NCBI GenBank assembly: GCA_963556145.1
Contig: OY744462.1
Span: forward strand, 6,510,001 to 6,574,000
Source of the DNA: Hygrocybe punicea
Taxonomy: Eukaryota; Basidiomycota; Agaricomycetes; Agaricales; Hygrophoraceae
Direction: 5' to 3'
DNA: 64,000 nt
A model generated the notes under the pieces. It made no database searches. It saw only the letters and a list, made by a program, of their open reading frames with translations, and was not told the DNA's origin. Below are positions 34,455-47,602 of the stretch, one piece after another (the first letter of the stretch is position 1; every line of letters starts with the position of its first letter). A program made the translations under genes and the position numbers.

Positions 34455-35047
34455 GCACATCACTATGGCTCGTCCCACCGGACAATGATGCTCTGCATCT
34501 AAAACAAATCATGAATAGCCTCCGAGTCGGATCGAGCAGCACTTCGAAAAACTCCTTCCCAAGTTTCACCCCCCATATTACTCTGCTTACTATCCCCAAA
34601 CTTGAACCCTCTCCGGAAGTCGTCATCAACCACCTCCGCGAAGCGATCCCAACGCCCCAGCCCCCCTTAACAGTTATCTTCAGGTCTATCGAAGCGGGCT
34701 CACATTACTTCCGCTCCGTCTACATTACTGTGCAGGAGTCTGACGTTCTCCAGGATCTACACGCAGCCGTCCACAAGGCGCTCAATGTGCAGCCGAATAC
34801 CCCTACATTTCCGCATCTGTCGCTGTCTTACATCGACAATAGTGATGCACAGGTGCGGGAAGAAGTGGTCAAAAAGGTGATGAGCGATGGGCGAGCCGTG
34901 CACGTAGAGGACGGGACGGTAAAGCTGAAATATGGTCCGCTGGATACAGATTGGATCCAGGGATTTGAGTGTCGGGAGATCTGGGTGATGCAATGCGACG
35001 GTCCTGTTGCAGGATGGAAATTCATGGGGAAGATTGCATTTTGTTAG
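34455..35047 (+). CDS. 2',3'-cyclic-nucleotide 3'-phosphodiesterase (Cpd1-like), first exon unresolved
   Basis: The protein belongs to the 2H phosphoesterase superfamily; fungal Cpd1 hydrolyses ADP-ribose 1'',2''-cyclic phosphate produced during tRNA splicing. Two HxT/S catalytic motifs are present: SFTPHITLLTIPKLEP (about 34560) and TPTFPHLSLSYIDNSDAQVR (about 34800). The C-terminus has WIQGFECREIWVMQCDGPVA and ends GKIAFC with TAG at 35045-35047. The family N-terminus normally starts shortly before SLWLVP. Here that string (SLWLVPPDNDALHLKQIMNS) is in frame from about 34458, upstream of the first in-frame ATG at about 34512. The true start must therefore be in a short exon further upstream, with an acceptor AG at 34453-34454. 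Starting at 34512 would lose the first beta strand. Confidence 0.85.
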
Positions 35048-35087
35048 CTTGAGCGTAATCAGTAACTTAAGATATCACGTGTTTATT

Positions 35088-36620
35088 ATGCTGTCGAACT
35101 TGAAAGTACCGTTGTTCAGGCCGTTCAACCTCGCTCTGATCCAACTCGGGGGAATAGGCGCTGACAAGTCAACCAACCTCAAACATGCCCGCGAAATGGT
35201 TGTCAAGGCAGCAGCCGGTGAGGGGAAGTCTAAACCCAAACCTGACTTGATCGTTCTTCCGGTACGAGCATGACCTAGTTAGTATACGTAGTACAATTTC
35301 TCATTACTGGATGGGGGGGCGGGGGGGATCATCGCCAGGAATGCTTCAACTCACCATATGGTCACGCTCACTTCCCCGTGTATGCCGAGACAATCGGCTA
35401 TTCTGCAAACGAGCCTTACGACGTGGAGAAGAGTACAAGCGAAAGCGTTAGAATGCTTTCGGTTGCTGCAAAGGAAGCAGGTGCTTGGCTGATCGGAGGT
35501 GCGAAAAATATTGATACTTTCTATTCCGTTTACATTCCGTAATGCACAAGTCCCCAGGTGCCATTCCCGAGCGGGATCCATTGACCGAGAAGTTGTATAA
35601 TACATGCACCGTGTATTCGCCTACAGGTAACCAAAGTCTCTGTTTTTTTTTTCCGTGCCTCTGTGAAGCAAACCATTTTCTGCCAGGTAATTTGATCGCA
35701 ATTCATCGAAAGGTCCATCTGTTCGACATCGATCTCCCCGGCAAGATCACGTTTAAGGTAAGTGACATCCAAAAACTGCGAGTACACCACACCATGTCCG
35801 TATATGCATGAATTTTGTACAGGAAAGCGAGACCCTCACAGGCGGAAATACGATCAATTTTTTCGACACTGGTTCGTTCCCAAGTTTTGATGATGTACAC
35901 CCTCGTCTTCATACGCATGGTCAGACTTTGCCCGGATCGGTCTGGGCATATGTTATGATATCCGCTTCCCCGAAATGGCAGCGATTTTAGCCCGCCGAGG
36001 TCCGCGTACCTGTTTATACGTATAATTGATTCCCAACTGACCCCATACACGATGCTTCAGGCTGCCATGCTCTCATCTACCCAGGTGCTTTCAACCTGAC
36101 GACGGGACCTTTGCACTGGGAGCTCCTTCAGCGAGCCAGGTTTGTCGTCAAGGTCTTTGTTTTTTTTTAGACTTTGAATTTTACCACACTTCGAGCAGAG
36201 CGGTCGATAATCAGGTCTTTTGCTCCATGTGCAGTCCCGCTCGGGACTTGACGGCTGGATATGTAGCTGTGGGTGGTTTGCTTCGATTACCCTGCCTGCA
36301 CTAAGCTCTACTTGCAGTGGGGCCATTCAATGGTGGTTGATCCAACGTGCGTACCACACGAATTTCGTATTAAAGATGATAAACGCTGACATGACATCTA
36401 TCACAAAGGGGCACCGTGCTGAAAGAAGCGGGCGAAAGTGAAGAAATTGTACATGTGCATATTGGTCTGTAATTATCCCATGTCCCCCTTGCAGACCTCG
36501 GTCCCCTAACGGCAGCAAAAAAAAAAAACAGATCCTAAAGTGTTCCATGATTTTCGTGCTGGAGTCCCTGTGACTATGCATAGGAGATTTGATGTATACC
36601 CTGACGTTGCAAAGGCGTAG
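35088..36620 (+). CDS. Carbon-nitrogen hydrolase (omega-amidase/Nit2-like)
   Basis: This nitrilase-superfamily amidase most resembles omega-amidase (Nit2/Nit3 type), which hydrolyses alpha-ketoglutaramate and similar substrates. The start is the ATG at 35088 ([20 protein letters not shown]). The catalytic triad is visible. The Glu lies in [13 protein letters not shown] (across the intron near 35265-35338). The Lys lies in [20 protein letters not shown]. The Cys lies in [20 protein letters not shown] (about 35940-35990). Then follow [67 protein letters not shown] and [20 protein letters not shown]. It ends YPDVAKA with TAG at 36618-36620. About ten introns split it, one of the highest intron densities in the window, with T-rich or A-rich runs inside several. 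Confidence 0.93.
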
Positions 36621-36842
36621 CCTAAATGTTTCTACTCAAGCTGACAATCAATAATAGTGCATACGACCTCGCCCTGACTATTTCGGGTTAAAATTCTCGG
36701 GGGAGTATCTAGAAATGTCGCTATGCAGAGAAGGTGTATTGCGATTATTGTAAAAAAATGCCATAACCATACGCAAACAATGAAAGAGTGGAATGCCAAG
36801 AGTGAAAATATTTGAATAATGAATGTAACCCTGAGAAAGATT

Positions 36843-38527
36843 TTATGAAAGGACGGGCGCGGCTGCCGAGATTTCGTCTGTGAAAAGAGCGGATTTCATT
36901 TCGGAGGCGGCGAGTCTAATGGTATCGAGGTTTTGCGAAGACGACGAGGCAGCAGACGGGGGTGAATAAAGCGGCAAAGGGGTCGAATAGTCAATTAGGC
37001 GCTCCCCATTCGAGTCGAACAGTTGCGAATAAGCAGGCAGGTGCCGTTCACAAGGAGGCATATCGGCGAAGAAAGGAGTTGTTTCGGATGATATGGAGGA
37101 CGCGGGGTAATGATCAACGTGTGAAAACGAGGGAGGTGAGTCCGGCGGGGGTGCGGGGGGCGCAACGTGGCCAAAGTGAACAGGGATGGCGAACCGCAGA
37201 TCGCTAGTGACTGGCTCCCCGCCATCGGGCACGTCATACGTGCACGAGAGGGTTATGCAGATTTCGTGTCGAACATCAAACAGAGGGCTTTTCCCGGACG
37301 GTTGTAATTTATACGAACCAGCCCAATGTGAATCATCGATGTCACGACATTGCACAAATGGGAGCGTGGATTCCAGAGAATACCAAAATGGTTGGGCATT
37401 AGTGTCTGTGTGACCAGCAAAGACATGGCTATCTGAGAGCGAGAAGCGACCCGAATCTCTATCTGGCAGTAACGAGAAAGAACGCGAGCTCGAAAGGCTG
37501 TCGATGATTGGGCCAAAGAGGAATCCGACATCATGCAAGGTACCAAGAGGGTGGGGACTGATGAGAGGTTTATTAGGGGGCTGCGCTGATACTGGAGGGA
37601 CAGGGTATCTAGTAATATAGTCCGTCGCGGGAGTATCCCTGCCACAAAGTGGTTAGAATAGGAAATTTAAATTAACGAAGAACACGGAGCACCTGTATAT
37701 CTCAACTTGCTGCAGCTGCGCTGTGAAACCAGTCACTTGCAACCTGTTGCATTCAGAGTCGTCCATATCCATCGGGCGGAGACGGATCGCGAAGGGGAAT
37801 GATGACAATTGGGTGTCAACACATTGTGGCACAGAGGCGAGGATCTGGATCTTGGGGGGAACTCTGGCAGTATCGTCGCTGTTTTCTGAGACATCCGCGA
37901 CAGCACCTTGCACAGCGTAATTTACGATGGGAAACAGCGAAGTAAATGAAGAAGTCGCGATTGGGCATTTCATGAACCTATTGAGGACAATGCGCTGATA
38001 GGTTTCGGCGCGACTGGACTTTGAGCGGAATGGCGAACAAATGTACGAAAACCAAGAAGAGTTGCTGGAATCAACCTCCAGATTCGAAAATTTGGCAGTG
38101 GCGTACAACGTGTACAGCGTGCCGCCATTCTCGTCCAAGCCAAATGTGGAAGACGCTGGTAGCCAACCAGGTATAGGCAGGTTGAATATGACGTTCCAAA
38201 CGCAAGGTTTGTCGGAGTCTTCGTGTCCTTCGTTGCTGAGCTCCACAGAGTCGCTGGGCGCAAGCTCTCGAGTGATCGAGCAGATGCGAAAGGGGATATA
38301 CCCTGACTTGGCAGTTATCAGTTCAGATTGACCTTCAAAGGTGATGGTCAGGGACTGGAGGATCAGGCGGGCGACGCGACGACGCTCAAACAGCGATGTC
38401 GGTGAGGACAGGGATATTGCTACATGTCCCGACAGCGAATATGCTGATCTAAAATGCCGCCAGGTGAGAACAGGACGCGAAACTATCCAACTGTAGAAGC
38501 TCACGTTACATCTGGCTCACCAAACAT
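36843..38527 (-). CDS. Arrestin-like protein
   Basis: The start is an ATG at 38527 in a short first exon (MFGEPDVT), spliced with a GTGAGC donor near 38504 to SAYSLSGHVAISLSSPTSLF. The N-terminal half looks like an arrestin beta-sandwich: RRVARLILQSLTITFEGQSE, KSGYIPFRICSITREL, WNVIFNLPIPGWLPASSTFG and YTLYATAKF. An intron near 37636-37693 separates this from a second half containing FWYSLESTLPFVQCRDIDDS and HEICITLSCTYDVPDG. The tail is Pro/Ser-rich with LPAYSQL and PLPLYSPPS, short Pro-Tyr motifs that could bind WW domains of Rsp5-type ubiquitin ligases, as alpha-arrestins do. It ends EISAAAPVLS with TAA at 36845-36843. If the family call is right, the role would be cargo selection for ubiquitination and endocytosis; this is inference. 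Confidence 0.65.
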
Positions 38528-39309
38528 ATCCACCGTGCGAGAGAGAGGGAAAATGGCTATAGAAACTGACATGACCAACTCAACAAAAAAGTACCGATAA
38601 GGTGCAAGAAAAGGGAGAAAGAACTTGACGATAGCGCGCTACCTTCAAGTTGGTTCTTGGTCCGTGATGAGTAGCTATATATCTGAACGAACGACGGCAG
38701 AGAACAAAGGGGGGCAAACTTGGAATGAAAACAAAGCGGAGTCCTTGGCGAAGCCTTTGAAGAAAGTTGAAAAGAAAAAACTTAGCGCTAGTACAAATGC
38801 AGACGCAATGGCTGCCGAATGCCTAAATTGAACATAACGGTGCTAGTACATGCGGGCTGCTTGACAACGCCAACGCAGCCCGTCAGAAGGCTTTCCTTTG
38901 TAAGGGTTTCCTTTCTGTCAAAGACAATGCAACTGTAAAATGTATAACCCTGTTTCTTCGCCATGGCGCCACTGCTTCCAAGGTCGTATATGTAAACGAA
39001 GGTGGAACAATGACGCCGCCTCTATTGACCCTCCTGGGTGTTCTTCTCATGGGGATCGATATCGACGAGCACCAGGGGAGAAAAGTTCATTTCCCGTTGT
39101 TATCCCTGCGCCGGTGCAGCGCCACTGGGAAGTATTACACGGTAAATTACACCTGTAGGGTCGCAAGTCAGAGAGGTTGACATGTTGACGTCGACAGCTG
39201 ATGCAAGTACTGTTGAAGTTCTCGCGTGAATAAAAATGTTTGCCTCCGAAGACAAATCCTCCTACCGAAAATCCTCCTCCAAAAATCCTTGTACAAAAAA
39301 AAAACAGAG
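38528..39309. other. Intergenic, no gene seen
   Basis: This stretch lies between the arrestin-like start and the tRNA. A 69-codon plus-strand frame (38625-38831) is Lys/Glu-rich but has no neighbouring splice logic or family signal. Nothing else is supported. It probably holds the arrestin-like gene's promoter. Confidence 0.4.
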
Positions 39310-39391
39310 CGACGCCAGCAGGACTCGAACCTGCGCTCTCAAAGAGAAACAGATTTCTAATCTGTCGCCGTAACCACTTGGCTATAGCGCC
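39310..39391 (-). tRNA. tRNA-Ser (anticodon AGA)
   Basis: The 82-nt cloverleaf reads on the minus strand from 39391 to 39310. The acceptor stem GGCGCTA pairs with TGGCGTC, allowing two G-U pairs. The anticodon stem ACAGA/TCTGT encloses the loop TTAGAAA, so positions 34-36 are AGA, which reads TCT and, as inosine, other TCN serine codons. A long variable arm (about 14 nt, GAGAGC side) follows, as expected for serine. The T arm is GCAGGTTCGAACCTGC. CCA is not encoded and there is no intron. Confidence 0.95.
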
Positions 39392-39578
39392 TTGTGATTA
39401 GTTCAGTTTAGAATGTCATGGCGCGAAATTCACAAATTCCAAGCCAAATAACCAGAGCTCTTCCGAGGTTCACACAGGGGGGAATGAAAACATAATTTTG
39501 ATAAACGTTACGCTACTGGTTAACTCTAGGATGACTTCCGAACCAGCCTCCTCAAAACATATAGGATAAATATGCCAT

Positions 39579-41518
<1,940 letters not shown>

Positions 41519-41751
41519 GGAGGGTGAGGCTATGTGAAGATATGGTGCGTGAAAGTTATTTGCACGACACGTAAATTGATAGAGTTCAGTCCCGGTTTTA
41601 CCCGTCTCCGCTTTAAATTTCCAAATTCAGAAGTTTCGCAAAAAGGCATATTTCGAGTGACATTTGGCGATTTACGACGTTGCTGTGTGTACTCATGAAA
41701 CCGGGGAATTCTGAGTTGAACGACGACAACGAGCCTGCTCCCGCCCGCCTT

Positions 41752-41786
41752 TGAGTCAGGCTTGACTCACGCGTCGGGATCACGTG
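41752..41786. promoter_or_regulatory. Inverted AP-1/Gcn4-type sites plus E-box in a divergent promoter
   Basis: TGAGTCA at 41752-41758 and TGACTCA at 41763-41769 form an inverted pair 4 bp apart, both perfect bZIP (AP-1/Gcn4/Yap-class) sites. A CACGTG E-box follows at 41781-41786. They lie in the 353-bp spacer between the ATP2 start (41518) and the F-box-like start (41872). A TATATAA-like string at 41820-41826 suits the latter gene. Confidence 0.45.
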
Positions 41787-41871
41787 TTTGCTTTTGCTCA
41801 GTTTGACACTCCGACAAAGTATATAACATTCGACTCAGGAGTAAACCATTCACCAACTTTACTGCTTCAAT

Positions 41872-44342
41872 ATGCTACCGCGTCGTTCTGCTCGGATTAA
41901 AGTCAGCACTGGGGGAATATCTCAGAAACGGCCTCTGGAATCTTCTGAGACCAGCCAGAACCATCCCAAGCCAGATCAAGATGCTCAAGATGACCAAGGA
42001 AACTCGAGTAGAAAACGTCAAAGGAAGCATGTGGCTGAAATATCCGCGTCGCCAGCAGCTCCGGTGGTTAAACGCAGACGAGGGAAACTGCGAATGCTAC
42101 CTGAGATGCCTTTGGACATTTTGTTTGAAGTATGACTTGATTTGCTGTCGTCACTACACTGAACGACGACGGAAATTAGATTTTCGGCCACCTTACACCT
42201 TGTGATCTTCTCCATCTGGCCCGAACAACAAAAGCACTTCGTCTGATTCTCATGCGCCGATCTACCATCTCAGTCTGGAAACAAGCATTCTCAAACGAGC
42301 CTGGCCTTCCACCTTGCCCCCCTGATTTGAATGAACCCCAGTTCGCCAATTTGTTATTCAGTCGCTACTGTCATGTTCGTATAAATCTCCTGATATCCTC
42401 GGCTATGTGTAAACCGTCGCTTTAGTTCTGTTCACGTTCAAATATCCAAGATGCACTATGGGCTCATCGTGTGCGAGGCTGTGCCAAGTGTTTATCGCAA
42501 AGGTGGCTAGAGTTATCTACTAAAGAAAACTATAGCTAAATTACCTTTTTTTTTGATTTAGATTTGTCAGTGGGGGGTTGTGCTACAACCAATTGTTTCC
42601 CGTTTCATCCCTCAAACGAGATGGTGAGTTTGATTAAATCCTATTCTACGATACTCGTTCAATGTCTATCAGGGAGAACCGTAGCGTACTTTCTCGCTTC
42701 TGCTCGTGATTTTGTCAATCAGGAACTCAAACGACTCAAAGACTCCCCAGCGGAATTGTCCCAGTTTTCCCAGGAAAGACAGCGGCTCATTACACAACTA
42801 CAAGATGTACGCAGATTTAATGAGTTTATTCTTGCTGCCTACTCATCTTTCTCCGCGATTAAGCACGCTGGACGGTGTCAACAGTGGCAGGAGGATCTGA
42901 AGTGCAGTCGTAAAATCGAACTCGGTGACAATCGTGTACGGCGGCGAGATGCGTAAGTATCCTGGTTTTGCCCCTTTCAGGAATCAACGAAAGTTGCTTT
43001 AGGATTCTCGACAAGCTTGCTGAACTCGGCTGGGGTGAAGAATTGGACCTCCTCATGATTTCTGGTGATTGCTCGCGCTTGTATAATCATCCTTTGGTGA
43101 AACAACCCAAGGATCTCACGGAGCGCAGTAAGTGTGAAGTAGACTCCGCTTTCTTGATATCCTTTACATTCATGTCGTTTCCAGCGTGGAATAACATCAG
43201 AACTGAACTGGTGGAGTTTATGCAAACTATCAAAGACACACGCTTGCGGAAAGAGCGTATTTCTAGGATCAAGAAACGCCTACAAATGTTAGATGATGTA
43301 GTCAAGCAATTCTATTCGGCCCGAGCTACAACTGAGGTGCTCCCTGTGCCCGCTGATTTCTGCAATATGGAACCATACCGAACAAGGGTCATGGATGCCT
43401 CTCACGAAATTATTCCTATATCGACCTCCCGTCAAGAAGATTTCTCGCGACTGTCTGATTTATCTGCCGTGTGGTACCACAACTGCAATCAGTCCCTCCT
43501 TAGCCTAATGCAATCCAACTCGGCTTTGGAAGCTGCTACAAGTGACGACCTTGCACCTTTGCATTTGGCTACCACGTTTTTCCATTGCCAACACTGCAGC
43601 AACCCCATTGCATACCCGAGAGTTCTCGAGCACCTGTGCCTCACATCTTGCGACACGACAATTCATGAATCGGTTCTGGAAGACGAATTCCTAGCAGGTT
43701 GCAGATTCATTCGGAGTGAACCATGGAATTATGGCAACGATCAACTCAAGTTTGACTACGAGGCATCAAATTACGCGAAAGGAATTCTGACGGCTTGCGA
43801 AATGGATCCGGATATTGTAACTAGTTCTGAGATGGATATACTGAACCATAGAATCGAGTGCCTTGGCTGCTTCGATGCGAAGAAAGGTCGCTTGGTGATG
43901 TGCTGGAGGACTGCAGTATGCTCACATCCTCATTTTGCTGCATAATTCATACTGATCTCTTAGATCTTACACGATATTGCTTATCACTTTGAGGATCAGG
44001 AACCATCATCATCTCGTTGGAAACTTGTCGATGAAGACATCTTCCTTGAAACTATGCAGAAAGAAGCTACAAAACGTGGAAGCACCAACACGTCGCTCTG
44101 CTGTATGTTGTGTCGGATGAGATTGCGAAGCAACTTCGTAGATTTTCACATGAGATCGGTGTACGTTCTTTCTACTCGATAGCTGTCCACTTGCAACTGA
44201 TCGCGCGTAAAGACATCGGAGACCTCAACGGTCGGATTCACTGGATACATTTCTCTGCCGTGATATTCCAATGGACCCTCCTTCTATCAGGATCCGGGTA
44301 ACTACAGCTTCGATCAACCACCGGAATGAAATTCAATCGTAG
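41872..44342 (+). CDS. F-box-like protein, multi-exon
   Basis: The start at 41872 gives MLPRRSARIKVSTGGISQKR, followed by a Ser/Lys-rich stretch with likely nuclear localisation signals (KRRRGK). KLRMLPEMPLDILFE, spliced to IFGHLTPCDLLHLARTTKAL, is a typical F-box start of the kind that binds Skp1. RRSTISVWKQAF, PPCPPDLNEPQFANLLF and a Cys-rich block (CHFCSRSN, CAKCL) follow, the layout of a large Agaricomycete F-box family. Later exons (42968-43945) carry helices without known domains and a CxxC pair (FHCQHCSN). The last exon ends MDPPSIRIRV and stops at 44340-44342, which matches the family's usual C-terminal phrase. A shorter alternative stop at about 44186 results if the final intron is retained. 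The protein presumably recruits substrates to an SCF ubiquitin ligase. Confidence 0.72.
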
Positions 44343-44730
44343 ATTTGACTCAAATATTGTAATGAATACTAAATAATTTCTTGGTACACATGCACAGGAG
44401 ACGGATGAGGATTTTTTGTGTTGTTTTTACAGCGATTTCGGAAACTATGTAATGTCCGCGCCACTTTTTTTTTTTTTTTTTTGAGGCGCTTACAAAGGCT
44501 CGGTCAGTGCCGTGCCATTGTGGCTGAGAAACAAGAAATATGAGATTTATGCTACATACTCCTATTGCAGCTCTATTCTAGGCCTAAATAAATAAATCTG
44601 AACCTTCTAAGTTCATTTTTGTATTATTATAATGAGCTTTTAGTGACCAACTGACTTTATAGCTTAGCTAAGTTAGCTTAGGCTAATTAGTGCTATTTTG
44701 GCTGAAATCTTATCAAAAAAATGGGGAATA

Positions 44731-45113
44731 CAGTGTTCAATGGCTCCTTTGAACACTACCAGTCCTTTGAACACCCTAATATAAACGATTCTGTACTGAT
44801 TTCTACTGATAAAAAGTGTTCTAATTCCTTCAGTGCATCATCTGAATCCATCTGGATATTGATTTTTATTCAGAACCACCAATAAAATTAGAAACTGAAT
44901 ATTCACCCAGCAGAGAGAAATCTGATCACTCCTTTGAACACTAATGTTTTGATCATAAAACATTCAAATATGAATGGATTTCTTTGAAAATTGGTATGAG
45001 AGGTCCTTAAATATATGAGCAACTTTCTGTCTACTCAGAATTTGTTCAAGATAATTTGGCTACTTGTGGCATTTTAGGTTAATTTTTGTGTTCAAAGGAG
45101 CCATTGAATACTG
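44731..45113. mobile_element. Tc1/mariner-type MITE with TA duplication
   Basis: The 383-bp element starts CAGTGTTCAATGGCTCCTTT and its other end, read in reverse complement, starts CAGTATTCAATGGCTCCTTT; the match continues through GAACAC. TA flanks both sides (44729-44730 and 45114-45115), the target duplication of Tc1/mariner elements. There is no coding capacity. It sits inside the long-TIR element. Confidence 0.8.
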
Positions 45114-45312
45114 TATCAGAACCAAATACAATAATGAAAATTCATTGTTTTATCATGTTGCTACAAGCTCTGGCTTGGGAGGAATCACGTTGCAAATGAT
45201 GTGATTTTAAGACTTTCCAAAAACAAGCCAACTTTCCAAAACAAGCCAATATCTCATTGTAGATGCGGGTTCTTGGTGGCTTCGGAACTATATAAAGAAA
45301 TAAATAAATAAA

Positions 45313-46150
45313 GATCCTAACCAGAGGGTGTCAGCGTAGAAGTGACTGGATAAATCAGTGTCGGGAATAGAAGTAAAAAGAAGGGAATGTTAGTAAAAGT
45401 AAAGCCGCCGCGTAAAACTGGACTAATAACGACGAAGCCGGTGATGAACGGAGTGAAAACGGACAAATAATAAAGAACCCGACGATGCCGACAATGTCGG
45501 GTACGGCGGGTCGGGTCGGGTCGGGTCGGAAACGATGAACGAATATACGGAAACAACGATAAAGACGACGAAGTGAACTATAAAAAGCTAAGGATCTACG
45601 TGGATGAGCATTTGAAGGGATTAAAAGGTGATTCTGACTATGAGGGAAACGGGGACTAATGGTATCTTATTTTGTATGGTCATCGGGGACCGTTTTTATA
45701 GTACAGGAAACAGTAATCTACTTTCGGACATGTCTACTTCGGCCGATGGTAAGCTACAAAGAAAGGTTGGAATGGGGATGTGGAAAGGGGGGTTGCAAAG
45801 CAACGAAGACAGGAAATGGAGGGGAAAACGAATATGCAAGGAAAAGATCTAGAAAGTCCTACATATCTCCGAAAGGACGAGGGGATGCATAAATAAAGTA
45901 AATCCGAAGTCGGGGATTGAGTCCGAAGAGATCCATCTCCTGGAATTGGAACTCCGAGGCGTTTGAGGCTGCCAGATTTAGCCCAAAAGCGGCCGTCACA
46001 AAGCGGCATGTGTCGGGTTACGTCGGTCACGTCAGGTCACGTCATGTCGGGTTACGTCGGGTTCGAATGCAAGTCGAATGGCGGCATCGGGTTGGTCCGG
46101 ATTCGTGATATATCGATGATACGGACTCAGAGGGACGTCGACCCTCTACA
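45313..46150 (+). repeat. LTR-like repeat, copy 1 (solo)
   Basis: This block is a diverged direct copy of 51898-52885. Shared landmarks in order are GATCCTAACC, TGTCAGCGTAGAAGTGACTG (copy 2 has CATAG), TACGGCGGGTCGGGT, ATGGAGGGGAAA, TATCTCCGAAAGGA, GAGTCCGAAGAGATCCATCT-like text, GGATTCGTG and CTCAGAGGG. A TGTCAGCG start and an ACCCTCTACA end fit LTR-type TG..CA termini. The GGGTC motif is repeated four times near 45510. No internal retroelement genes adjoin it, so it is probably a solo LTR inside the long-TIR element. Short open frames inside it are not genes. Confidence 0.6.
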
Positions 46151-46471
46151 TCGTGACCAAAAAGGAAATTCAGTTATTTTGTACTTCCTTCAGTTAGGAT
46201 GGTATTTCAAGGTGCTGTAAGGTGTAGATAGGTTTATTTAGGCTTAAGGTAGAGCTGCATTATGGATAGCTGGCATGAATGACATATAAAACCATATTTC
46301 TTGTTTCTCAGCCACAATGGCACAGCACTGACCGAGCCTTTGTAAGCGCCTAAAAAAAAAAAAAAAAAAAGTGGCGCGGACATTAGTTTCCAAAATCGCT
46401 GTAAATAAAATATTTACTATAGTCTAATCATGCTCGAAAGAGCTTCGGGGGGACCCCCCTCAGTCAACCAC

Positions 46472-47602
46472 TAGGCAATGACACAGGTATACCCGCGGGT
46501 GTCCCGAGGCCAACCCGTACCTGGACCCGCTCCAACCCATACCCGTCTACCCACGGGTCTTTTTTCAGCGGGTAGATGGCGGGTAGCGGCGGGTCGGGTA
46601 CGGGTATTGACCCGTGCAGGAAACCCGGCGGGTTCCAGCCCACATCTACCTCGCGTCGCTGACACGCACGTCAATTGACGTGGCGCTGTGCAAACGCGAG
46701 GAGTGGGGGGGCTGGGAACCACGCGACGGGTTGGGTTCTCGTGGGCGAGAGACCCTCCCCCATCGTATCCGTCTCCTCATTCCCCGCACCATCTCCCATT
46801 CTCCCCTCCCTCTCATCCTCCTCTGTCGTCGCGTACGCGTCAGCTCGCGTTTCGACGCCGTTTAGCCTTGGTGTTCGCAGTTGCGGCGTCTGGACGGCGG
46901 CATCGTGATTGTGGGCGCGTGTGGGCATGTACTTGGGGGGGGAACGGGGTCTGGGGCGCGTTTGGGCACGTTCTGTTGCATGGGCACGGGCTTTGGGGCC
47001 TGTGTGGGCGTCAAATGGTCGGGTGTTGTGAGACTGCGGTCTGGGACGCGTTTGAACGCGTTTTCTTGCACGGGCGCAGGGTTTGGGGCTGGGACTTGAG
47101 ACGCGTTCAGATGCGTTTTGCAGCGGGGACGGTGTGTTTGGGGCTGATGCGGGCGTGTGATGTGTCTCCCGTTGGGTTTTGGGCACGGGGGTTCGCGTTG
47201 GGGCACTATTTGATGACGGGGTGTCGTGCAACGCAGTTGCTGTTGCTTCTTGCAGTGGGCGTGTAGGGACGCGGTTTCGCGCGAGGATGGGGCCGTTTGG
47301 CAGGCGGTTGGTGTTGTGTTGCCACGGAAGTGGTGGCTATCGGCTTCGTCTGTGTTGTCGCGGATGCGTGCGTGCGTGGGGCAGCCTGTGGGGGCGCGGA
47401 TGCATTGCTGGGTCTCGTTGTTGACGCCGGTATTTGTCGTGAAGCTGTGTGGCTCTGTTTGGGCCGGTACCTGCGGGTATACCAAGACCCGCGGTCACGG
47501 GTACGGGTTTTGCCCGGGTCCAAAAAAGGTAACCCGTACCCGTACCCGGCAGTACCCGTACCCGCAACCCGCGCGGGTTACCCGTACCCGTGTCATTGCC
47601 TA
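46472..47602. mobile_element. hAT-type non-autonomous element with 8-bp target duplication
   Basis: The 1,131-bp element has terminal inverted repeats TAGGCAATGACAC (perfect over 13 bp, continuing roughly as a GGGTA-rich stretch). It is flanked by the perfect 8-bp direct duplication TCAACCAC at 46464-46471 and 47603-47610. An 8-bp duplication and a TAGG-type terminus are hallmarks of the hAT superfamily. Next to each end lie dense ACCCGTACCC-type tandem motifs, inverted between ends, which would fold into a long stem. The G-rich centre (about 46900-47180) has a degenerate repeat around GGACGCGTTTG. It also contains hairpin copy C. Long frames across it are compositional artefacts; no transposase is present. 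Confidence 0.88.
46649..46701. repeat. Hairpin repeat, copy C (inside hAT element)
   Basis: This 53-nt unit has 8-bp arms CCTCGCGT / ACGCGAGG around the perfect palindrome CACGTCAATTGACGTG at 46667-46682. It lies 177 bp inside the left end of the hAT-type element. Confidence 0.75.

Larger units (their letters stand above)
44426..46405. mobile_element. Non-autonomous DNA transposon with long terminal inverted repeats
   Basis: The ends are inverted copies over about 175 bp. Left 44426-44600 and right 46225-46405 both begin TTTACAGCGATTT, carry AATGTCCGCGCCAC and a run of 18-20 T, then AGGCGCTTACAAAGGCTCGG and AACAAGAAATATG. They can be matched further through GCAGCTCTA and GCCTAAATAAA. The 1.98-kb element has no transposase frame. 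Its interior is filled by a small MITE (44731-45113) and an LTR-like repeat (45313-46150), so it appears to be a landing site for later insertions. The left end lies about 85 bp beyond the F-box-like stop. No clear target-site duplication was found, so the superfamily is undetermined. Confidence 0.85.

Noticed and set aside
34384..34629. Minus-strand frame over the phosphodiesterase start
   Set aside because: The plus strand encodes the conserved SLWLVP start of the phosphodiesterase here; the minus frame is a shadow.
46688..47266. 192-codon plus-strand frame with matching long minus frames inside the hAT-type element
   Set aside because: The G-rich, repetitive composition keeps several frames open on both strands at once. 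No domain or splice logic exists, and the interval lies wholly between the element's terminal repeats.
46490..47600. CCCGTA-type arrays as possible telomere or interstitial telomeric repeats
   Set aside because: The motif is ACCCGTACCC with irregular spacing and inverted at the two ends, not TTAGGG-type. It is bounded by transposon termini and a target duplication.
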